DNA of 6,784 nucleotides, taken from NCBI GenBank assembly GCA_002320775.1, contig DCKY01000159.1, positions 1,868-8,651 of the forward strand, written 5' to 3'. The first letter of the stretch is position 1, and the number at the start of each line of letters is the position of its first letter. The DNA comes from Planctomycetes bacterium UBA1662 (GTDB taxonomy: Bacteria; Planctomycetota; UBA8108). The notes beneath the pieces were generated by a model that did no database searches, was not told the DNA's origin, and worked only from the letters and a program-made list of their open reading frames with translations. Of this stretch, positions 1 to 5,282 are shown piece after piece. The position numbers and the translations under genes were made by a program.

Positions 1-482
1 TTGTAGCCCTGGCTGGTCTGGTTCGGCATGCCGCCTCGCACGTGAGCGGTCACATCGAAGGCCTTCTCGGCCTTCGCCCGAACGTGCCACTTGCCGGTCA
101 TGTAGGTGCGGTAGCCGGCCTTCTTGAGATGCTCGGACCAGAAGCGGCCGGCCTGGCGCTCCTGCTCGGTGGACCTGTAGATCTTGTTGGCCTTCCACAC
201 GAAGCGCCCGGTGTTGATCATCGTCCGGCTGGCGACACACACCGCCCCGCTCCAGGAGCCCATATTGTAGGCATGGGTGAAGGTCGTGCCCGCGCCGACG
301 ATGCGGTCGAGACTCGGCGTCTGGATCTCCTCGTTGCCGAAGGCGCGGACGGTGTCGTAGCACTGGTCATCGGCGAAGATGAAGAGAAAGTTGGGCTTGG
401 CGGCCGGCTCAGCCGCCGCCGGTGAGCAGAAGATGTTGAAACCGAACAAAACAACCAGGGCGAGCGCGGCCTGTCGAATCAT
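1..482 (-). CDS. Secreted S1-family sulfatase, N-terminal part (runs off left edge)
   Basis: This is the first 160 residues of a formylglycine-dependent sulfatase, which hydrolyses sulfate esters, probably on a polysaccharide or other sulfated organic compound outside the cytoplasm. Residues 1-24 form a Sec-type signal peptide (MIRQ, then a hydrophobic stretch, ending SPAAA before EP). The sulfatase start NFLFIFADDQ (31-40) supplies the metal-binding Asp pair D38/D39. The signature G-A-V-C-V-A-S-R (79-86) places C82 as the residue converted to formylglycine; it is the C-x-A-S-R variant of C-x-P-S-R. T-G-K-W-H (129-133) supplies the conserved Lys and His. The ATG at 480-482 has a GAGGA ribosome site (488-492) at good spacing. 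The C-terminal part lies outside the window, so the substrate cannot be judged; 'arylsulfatase' would be only a generic label. The gene diverges from the amidohydrolase operon. Family assignment is firm; the bacterial-lineage flavour of the C-V-A-S-R subgroup (common in planctomycetes) is from general knowledge. Confidence 0.93.
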   Translation of the reverse strand, partial: MIRQAALALVVLFGFNIFCSPAAAEPAAKPNFLFIFADDQCYDTVRAFGNEEIQTPSLDRIVGAGTTFTHAYNMGSWSGAVCVASRTMINTGRFVWKANKIYRSTEQERQAGRFWSEHLKKAGYRTYMTGKWHVRAKAEKAFDVTAHVRGGMPNQTSQGY

Positions 483-487
483 GTCTA

Positions 488-492
488 TCCTC
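488..492 (-). promoter_or_regulatory. Ribosome binding site of the sulfatase gene
   Basis: Read on the minus strand, GAGGA lies five bases before the ATG at 482-480. It supports this start, which also gives a complete signal peptide. Confidence 0.7.
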
Positions 493-534
493 GTAAATTT
501 CAGTGCTTATTGGCCCGGTTGGAGCCCCGGAACC

Positions 535-563
535 CTTGTAAAACCCTAACCTATCCGCTCCAA
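535..563 (-). promoter_or_regulatory. Weak candidate promoter for the sulfatase gene
   Basis: On the minus strand TTGGAG (563-558) is followed after exactly 17 bases by TACAAG (540-535). The -35 matches consensus at three of six positions and the -10 at four of six, so the main support is the spacing and the location. It would give a leader of about 45 bases before the ATG at 482. Sigma-factor preferences of the host are unknown. Confidence 0.22.
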
Positions 564-621
564 GGGGGTCCCTGCAAGATTCCTCCCGACAACGGCCCTC
601 CCCTCTTGTCCTCCCAGGGGG

Positions 622-627
622 TACAAT
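622..627 (+). promoter_or_regulatory. Candidate -10 element for the amidohydrolase operon
   Basis: TACAAT matches the sigma-70 -10 consensus TATAAT at five of six positions and lies 36 bases before the preferred ATG at 664, implying a leader of about 30 bases. There is no good -35 at 16-18 bases upstream; the region there is C-rich. TTGTCC at 606-611 is too close (10-base spacer). It may therefore need an activator, or may be chance. Confidence 0.35.
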
Positions 628-653
628 CGCTGAAACCCAGACGGGTTGAAAAC

Positions 654-660
654 GAGGAAG
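654..660 (+). promoter_or_regulatory. Ribosome binding site that decides the amidohydrolase start
   Basis: GAGGAAG precedes the ATG at 664 with six bases between GAGG and the ATG. The alternative in-frame TTG at 646 lies upstream of this site and has no comparable site of its own, so ATG 664 is preferred. The choice removes six residues (MKTRKK) from the longest reading. Confidence 0.75.
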
Positions 661-663
661 AAA

Positions 664-3600
664 ATGGCTTCGAACGGTTACCGCGCCCTCCCGGCGGCGC
701 GTAGATTTTTCATACTGACACTTTGCGTATTCCTGTTCGCAGGTCCGCGGCAGCCTACCCGGGCCCAGCAGACCGACCAGCCGCAGGGAATCCGCTCGAA
801 ACCATCGACAGCCCGCGCCCTCACCGGAGCGAAGATTCACATCGCGCCCGGGAAAACGATCGCCAGCGGCACGGTCCTCATCGAGAACGGAAAAATAACC
901 GGCGTCGGCGAGAAGCTCGACATCCCCGCCCATGCCGCTGAGATCGACCTCTCCGGCAGTGTCATCTACCCGGGCTTCTTCGACTCCTACCAGGCCCAGA
1001 ATATCGAGCGCGCCGAGGGGAAAAGAGGAAGCGCCTACTGGAATCCGGCGGTCAGGCCGCAGCTGAACGTGAAGGACCATCTCGCTCGTGATGACGCGCT
1101 CAACGCGGAGCTTCGCAAGCAGGGCGTGACCGCGCGCCTGCTGGCTCCCCGCGGCGCGATCCTGCAGGGAACCAGCGTTTTGCTGAGCACCGCCGACAAG
1201 AACCCGACCCTGAGCGTCCTGCGCTCCGAGGTCAGCCAGCACCTGCGGCTCACCGTCCCCCCCGGCGGCGGCCGTGAAAGCTACCCCAACTCGCCCATGG
1301 GCTCGGTGGCGCTCGCCCGCCAGGCCTTCCACGATGCCGCCTGGTACGCCAAGGCCTGGAAGTCCTACACGGCCGACTCCACCCTGCCGCGGCCTGAGAA
1401 AAACGATGCCCTCGAAAAGCTGAGAAGCTATCCCGGCGGCGACCATCTCGTCATAGCCGACGGGATCAACGAGCTCTACGCTCTGCGGGCCGATCGCTTC
1501 GCCAGGGAGTTCAACCTGAGGCTCGCCCTCCTCGGCTCCGGCCAGGAGTACCGGCGGCTCGGGGAGCTCACGAAAGCCGGACGCGCCATCATCCTGCCGC
1601 TGAATTTCCCCAGGCCTCCGAACGTCGGCACCGCCGAGGCCGCCCTCGATGCCTCGCTTCGGGACCTGATGCACTGGGACCTGGCCCCCGAGAACCCGGC
1701 ACGACTCGTCCAGGCCGGCATCCCCATCGCCTTCACCACCAACGGACTCAAGGCACCGGGCCAGTACCTCGGCGCGGTAAAAAAAGCCATCGCCAGGGGG
1801 CTCTCGAAGGACGACGCGCTCAAGGCCCTGACCGTCACCCCCGCGGAGCTCTTCGGCGTAGCCGGAGAGCTTGGAACCATCGAGCAGGGAAAGATCGCCA
1901 GCCTCTTCGTTGCTACCGGAGACGTCTTCGAAAAGGACACGAAGATCACCGAGACCTGGGTCTCCGGCGAGCGCTACCGCATCATCCTGCCGCCGCTGGA
2001 GGATCTCCGCGGACGCTGGGAGCTCAGGATCTCATCGGCCAACCCCGGCAAGGTCATCATGGAAATCAGCGGCGCCCCCGGGAGCCTGGCCGGCAACCTT
2101 GAGCTTGAGAAAAAAAAGAAGAAAGAGCCTGAAAAGAAGAAAGCCGGGAAGAAGAAAAAGAAGAACCGGGAATCGAAGGACACCGATAGCGGCATCGAGA
2201 AACGCAAGCTTGCCCACATCGGCCTGCGTGACGCCCGCTTCAGCTGCGTCTTCTCGGCGGCTGATTTCGGAAAAGAAGGAATCGTTCAGCTCTCCGCCGT
2301 CCTGCAACAGGAAAAGGACGGCGGCACCACCCTGATGGGAGACGTGACCTGGCCCGATGGGCGACGCAGCTCACTGCGAGGAGTCCGCGTCCTGAAAAAA
2401 GACCCGGCCGGGGAAAAGGTCCCTGATAAAAAAAAGAAGGACGAAAAGAAGAAAGATGTCCAGCCAGCCGCCAGCTACGCGGTGAACTTCCCCCTCGGCG
2501 CCTTCGGGCGAGAGGAAGCGCCCGCCCAACCGGCCCTCGTCGTCATTCGCGAGGCGACGGTGTGGACCTGCGGGAAACGCGGCGTTATCGAAAAGGCGGA
2601 CGTTCTCTTTGGCGAAGGAAAGATCCTCTCCGTCGGCAAGAACCTCCCGGTCCCCGACAACACGCTCGTCATCGACGGCAAGGGCAAGCATGTCACCCCC
2701 GGACTCATCGATTGCCACTCCCACATCGCCTCCGACGGGGGAATCAACGAGAGCGCCCAGGCGGTCACCGCCGAGGTCAGGATCGGCGATTTCATCAACT
2801 GCGATGACATGAACATCTACCGGCAACTGGCCGGCGGTGTCACCTCGTCGAACATCCTGCACGGCTCGGCCAACCCCATCGGCGGCCAGAACCAGGTCAT
2901 CAAGATGCGCTGGGGAGCCTCCGACGAGGACATGAAGTTCCGCGCGGCGCCGCAGGGGATCAAGTTCGCCCTCGGCGAAAACGTCAAGCAGAGCAATTGG
3001 GGCAACGAGTTCACCACGCGCTACCCGCAGACCCGCATGGGTGTTGAGCAGATCTTCCGTGACGAGTTCCAGAGCGCCCGCGAGTACCGCAAGCGCTGGA
3101 GCGACTGGAAGACGAAGCGCTCCGGGCTGCCGCCGCGACGCGACCTCGAGCTCGATGCCATCGTCGAGATCCTCGAAGGCCGCCGACTGGTGCACTGCCA
3201 CAGCTACCGCCAGGACGAGATCCTCGCTCTCATCCGGGTGCTCGATGATTTCGGCATCCGAATCGCCACCTTCCAGCACATCCTCGAGGGCTACAAGGTC
3301 GCCGACGCCATGGCCAAACACGGCGCGATGGGCTCCGCCTTCGCCGACTGGTGGGCCTACAAATTCGAGGTCTACGACGCGATCCCCTACAACGGCACCC
3401 TGATGCACGAGGCCGGTGTCGTCGTCTCCTTCAACTCCGACGACGCCGAGCTGGGCCGACGCCTGAACCACGAGGCCGCCAAGGCCACCAAGTACGGCGG
3501 GGTCTCCCCCGTAGAGGCGCTCAAGTTCGTCACCCTCAACCCCGCCCGCCAGCTTCGGATCGAAAAACGGACAGGCTCACTGCGCAAGGGCCTCGACGCC

Positions 3601-3864
3601 GACCTGGTGATCTGGTCCGGACAGCCGCTCTCGATCCTCAGCCGCTGCGAGCAGACCTGGGTCGATGGACGCCTCTATTTCAGCATCGAGAATGACCACA
3701 GGAGCCGCAAGCAGGTGGCGGAACGCCGGGCGGCGCTGATCCAGAAGGTGCTCGCCTCCGAGGACAAGATGCTCGCTCCAGGTAAAAAGATCCCCGAAGA
3801 AGCCGACCTCTGGCCGCGTGAAGATATCTTCTGCGACCACGACCATGGGGAGGAAGACCAATGA
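664..3864 (+). CDS. Exported two-domain amidohydrolase (inactive N-terminal barrel, metal-binding C-terminal barrel)
   Basis: A 1066-residue member of the amidohydrolase superfamily. Residues 1-34 are an export signal (R13-R14, hydrophobic 15-27, likely cleavage at TRA before QQ). Residues about 50-440 are an amidohydrolase-like domain with the usual beta-strand entry and P-G-F-F-D (103-107), but the HxH is replaced by Y109/A111 and the late Asp region reads T-T-N-G (N360). Residues 449-576 form a small beta domain interrupted by a Lys-rich segment (483-505); a second Lys-rich linker covers 578-597. Residues 625-1006 are a complete amidohydrolase domain: P-G-L-I-D-C-H-S-H (H685, H687), K767 in I-K-F-A-L-G-E-N as a possible bridging lysine, V-H-C-H (H844, H846), F-Q-H (H872) and N-S-D-D (D926). 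The tail ends C-D-H-D-H-G-E-E-D-Q. It resembles imidazolonepropionase-related metal-dependent hydrolases, which act on amide or cyclic amide bonds; the substrate is unknown. It overlaps the next gene by four bases. The superfamily call is firm; activity is inferred. Confidence 0.92.
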   Translation: MASNGYRALPAARRFFILTLCVFLFAGPRQPTRAQQTDQPQGIRSKPSTARALTGAKIHIAPGKTIASGTVLIENGKITGVGEKLDIPAHAAEIDLSGSVIYPGFFDSYQAQNIERAEGKRGSAYWNPAVRPQLNVKDHLARDDALNAELRKQGVTARLLAPRGAILQGTSVLLSTADKNPTLSVLRSEVSQHLRLTVPPGGGRESYPNSPMGSVALARQAFHDAAWYAKAWKSYTADSTLPRPEKNDALEKLRSYPGGDHLVIADGINELYALRADRFAREFNLRLALLGSGQEYRRLGELTKAGRAIILPLNFPRPPNVGTAEAALDASLRDLMHWDLAPENPARLVQAGIPIAFTTNGLKAPGQYLGAVKKAIARGLSKDDALKALTVTPAELFGVAGELGTIEQGKIASLFVATGDVFEKDTKITETWVSGERYRIILPPLEDLRGRWELRISSANPGKVIMEISGAPGSLAGNLELEKKKKKEPEKKKAGKKKKKNRESKDTDSGIEKRKLAHIGLRDARFSCVFSAADFGKEGIVQLSAVLQQEKDGGTTLMGDVTWPDGRRSSLRGVRVLKKDPAGEKVPDKKKKDEKKKDVQPAASYAVNFPLGAFGREEAPAQPALVVIREATVWTCGKRGVIEKADVLFGEGKILSVGKNLPVPDNTLVIDGKGKHVTPGLIDCHSHIASDGGINESAQAVTAEVRIGDFINCDDMNIYRQLAGGVTSSNILHGSANPIGGQNQVIKMRWGASDEDMKFRAAPQGIKFALGENVKQSNWGNEFTTRYPQTRMGVEQIFRDEFQSAREYRKRWSDWKTKRSGLPPRRDLELDAIVEILEGRRLVHCHSYRQDEILALIRVLDDFGIRIATFQHILEGYKVADAMAKHGAMGSAFADWWAYKFEVYDAIPYNGTLMHEAGVVVSFNSDDAELGRRLNHEAAKATKYGGVSPVEALKFVTLNPARQLRIEKRTGSLRKGLDADLVIWSGQPLSILSRCEQTWVDGRLYFSIENDHRSRKQVAERRAALIQKVLASEDKMLAPGKKIPEEADLWPREDIFCDHDHGEEDQ
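2110..2178 (+). repeat. A-rich tract encoding lysine-rich insertion 1
   Basis: Codons 483-505 of the long amidohydrolase encode two runs of five lysines with K-K-K between, separated by E-P-E and A-G. It starts with eight A's (2110-2117) followed by G, which in frame gives the heptamer A-AAA-AAG (2112-2118). AAA and AAG codons are mixed, so the low-complexity lysine content is what the protein keeps. It sits between two halves of a small beta domain (before: R-G-R-W-E-L; after: A-R-F-S-C-V-F), so it looks like an exposed loop expansion. Confidence 0.8.
2395..2454 (+). repeat. A-rich tract encoding lysine-rich linker 2
   Basis: Codons 578-597 encode a second lysine-rich segment (K-K-D-P-A-G-E-K-V-P-D-K-K-K-K-D-E-K-K-K) joining the beta domain to the C-terminal amidohydrolase domain. 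It includes A6 (2395-2400) and A8 (2428-2435) tracts; the second again gives an in-frame A-AAA-AAG (2430-2436). It is probably a flexible, highly charged hinge. Confidence 0.75.
3847..3856 (+). promoter_or_regulatory. Ribosome binding site of the second amidohydrolase-like gene
   Basis: GGGGAGGAAG lies inside the last codons of the upstream gene, just before the ATG at 3861, which overlaps the upstream TGA as ATGA. A strong site plus a four-base overlap points to coupled translation and matched amounts of the two proteins. Confidence 0.8.
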
Positions 3865-5183
3865 GAACGCTCGCCGCGACATGCCTGCTCCTGTTCAGCT
3901 TCCTGGCCCTGCCGACGATGCCGCGCGCCTCCGACGAGCTGCCCGGAAAACCCCAGGAAAGCCCGATCCTGATCGAGGGCGGCACCATCCATCCCGTGAG
4001 CGGCCCCTCCTTCGTCGGCTCCCTGCTCTTTGACAAGGGACGCATCGCGGCCATCGGAAAAAAACTCGAGGCGCCGGCGGATGCGGAGAAAATAGACGCC
4101 GCCGGCAAACACATCTTCCCCGGCTTTTTTGACGCCTACTCCCAGCTTGGCCTGACCGAGATCAACGCGGTCAGGGCTACCAGGGACCTCAGCGAATCTG
4201 GACGCATCAACCCGAACATCAGGGCCCTGGTGGCGGTCAACCCGGACAGCGAGCTGATCCCGGTGACGAGGGCCAACGGTATCCTGCTCACCCTGACCGC
4301 TCCCTCCGGCGGCCTGGTCTCTGGCCTGGCCTCGATCATCCAGCTCGATGGCTGGACCTGGGAAGACATGGCCCTGCCCTCCGCCGGCGGCCTGTACATC
4401 AACTGGCCCACCGCGAACCCGGCGAGCTCCTGGCTCGCGGGGCCCGCGGCAAAGAACCAGTCCGCCAACCGCGACAGGCGCCTGCAGGAACTGCGCGAGC
4501 TCCTCGACGAAACGAGGGCCTACGGCAAAGCCCGCGCTTCCCGTGGCGACGACCAGCCTGTCGATGCCCGCCTCGAGGCCCTGCTGCCCGCGCTGACCGG
4601 CGAGCTCCCCGTGATCGCCCGCGCCGAAACGATCAAGACGATCCAGTCAGCTGTCACCTTCGCCGAACGCCAGGGCCTGCGCCTGATCATTCACGGCGGC
4701 CACGATGCGCCGCATTGCGCCGCCCTGCTGAAAAAACACAAGATCCCGGTGATCCTGCGCGCGGTCTACCGTCTGCCGAGGCGGCGAGCGGAGCCCTACG
4801 ACTATCGCTTCACGCTGCCGAAGCGGCTGAGCGATGCCGGGATCCCCTTCGCCATCTCGGGGAGCCCGACATCTCGCACCGCCCATATGAGAAACCTGCC
4901 CTACCACGCGGCCATGGCGGCGGCCTTCGGTCTCAGCCTGGAGCAGGCCCTCGAGGCCATCACCCTCGCCCCGGCCAGGATCCTCGGTGTAGCCGACCGG
5001 GTCGGATCTCTCGAGAAGGGCAAGCATGCCACGCTGTTCATCAGCGATGGTCACATGTTTGAAACCAGCAGCAAGGTCGAGCGCGCCTTCATCCAGGGAC
5101 GAGAGGTCGACCTCTCGAGCCGCCACAAACGCCTCTGGCACAAGTACCGGGAAAAGTACCGCCGCCAACGCGAAGAAAAATAG
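3861..5183 (+). CDS. Exported amidohydrolase-like protein lacking metal ligands
   Basis: A 440-residue member of the amidohydrolase superfamily that appears to be a pseudoenzyme. Residues 1-23 are a Sec signal peptide (MRTLAATCLLLFSFLALPTMPRA, cleavage before SD). The fold is recognisable from the entry strands (I-L-I-E-G-G-T-I-H, G-R-I-A-A-I-G), G-K-H-I-F-P-G-F-F-D (82-91) and the C-terminal L-A-P-A-R-I-L-G-V and G-S-L-E-K-G-K-H-A. The metal ligands are missing: Y93 and Q95 stand where HxH belongs, R254 stands in the A-R-A-E stretch where a strand-5 His is usual, and the strand-8 region reads I-S-G-S-P (332-336) without Asp. H278 and H281 remain in I-I-H-G-G-H. Its length suits a single barrel and it ends in a basic tail. 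It overlaps the preceding gene by ATGA and probably pairs with that protein outside the cytoplasm as a scaffold, substrate-binding or regulatory subunit; that role is inferred. I recall similar long/short amidohydrolase gene pairs in Bacteroidetes, but cannot verify it here. Confidence 0.9.
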   Translation: MRTLAATCLLLFSFLALPTMPRASDELPGKPQESPILIEGGTIHPVSGPSFVGSLLFDKGRIAAIGKKLEAPADAEKIDAAGKHIFPGFFDAYSQLGLTEINAVRATRDLSESGRINPNIRALVAVNPDSELIPVTRANGILLTLTAPSGGLVSGLASIIQLDGWTWEDMALPSAGGLYINWPTANPASSWLAGPAAKNQSANRDRRLQELRELLDETRAYGKARASRGDDQPVDARLEALLPALTGELPVIARAETIKTIQSAVTFAERQGLRLIIHGGHDAPHCAALLKKHKIPVILRAVYRLPRRRAEPYDYRFTLPKRLSDAGIPFAISGSPTSRTAHMRNLPYHAAMAAAFGLSLEQALEAITLAPARILGVADRVGSLEKGKHATLFISDGHMFETSSKVERAFIQGREVDLSSRHKRLWHKYREKYRRQREEK

Positions 5184-5282
5184 GCTGTCGGTTCGTCGCA
5201 CTGCAGCATTGACCCCAGCCGTTCGAGAGGTGAAAGTGTGGGCCTGCGGAAGGCTCTTTCAGATCTCGACAGGACGAGAGTG
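5184..5282 (+). other. Gap between the amidohydrolase pair and the methyltransferase gene
   Basis: Ninety-nine bases with no hairpin-plus-T terminator, so readthrough from the amidohydrolase genes is possible. TTGACC at 5209-5214 matches the -35 consensus at five of six positions, but the best -10 at 16-17 bases downstream (around 5231-5237, GAAAGT) matches only three of six. The gap could hold a weak internal promoter. It also contains a GTG (5238) in frame with the downstream gene, preceded by GAGGTG (5227-5232). Confidence 0.4.
5271..5274 (+). promoter_or_regulatory. Ribosome binding site supporting the methyltransferase ATG
   Basis: AGGA lies eight bases before the ATG at 5283. The alternative GTG at 5238 also has a good site (GAGGTG, 5227-5232), so the site alone does not decide. 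The protein from ATG 5283 begins close to the conserved L-L-S-D-E-Q-L-V-K-I-H-E-A-S, as family members usually do, and the 15 extra codons use less favoured codons (GCT CTT TCA GAT, AGG, AGA). Confidence 0.5.

Larger units (their letters stand above)
483..663. other. Divergent intergenic region between sulfatase and amidohydrolase genes
   Basis: This stretch separates two divergently transcribed genes and must hold the promoters of both unless the sulfatase is read from elsewhere. It is less GC-rich near 485-550 and markedly pyrimidine-rich at 578-615, where CCTCCC occurs three times (582-587, 597-602, 610-615). No RNA gene, riboswitch or strong hairpin is evident. Candidate promoter elements are listed separately. 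Confidence 0.6.

Noticed and set aside
538..552. Telomere-like AAACCCTAACC in the intergenic region
   Set aside because: It is a single short match with no tandem repetition, in a bacterial context.
646..663. TTG start adding MKTRKK to the long amidohydrolase
   Set aside because: There is no ribosome site before 646, while GAGGAAG sits at the right distance from ATG 664, and the signal peptide is complete from 664.
409..1674. A 421-codon open frame on the minus strand opposite the long amidohydrolase
   Set aside because: It lies antisense to a gene with clear signal peptide and domain homology. Its translation has no recognisable motif, and long antisense frames are expected in GC-rich coding DNA.
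2371..3471. A 366-codon minus-strand open frame opposite the metal-binding domain
   Set aside because: It mirrors the codon structure of the real gene, is rich in V, G, D and L in the way such shadows are, and has no motif.
5184..5220. Possible hairpin GCTG...CAGC after the second amidohydrolase-like gene
   Set aside because: The arms are only four bases with a long loop and no T run follows, so it is not a credible terminator.
5184..5282. Cobalamin or other riboswitch before the corrinoid-linked methyltransferase
   Set aside because: The gap is too short for a cobalamin riboswitch and no B12-box-like motif or conserved stem is visible.
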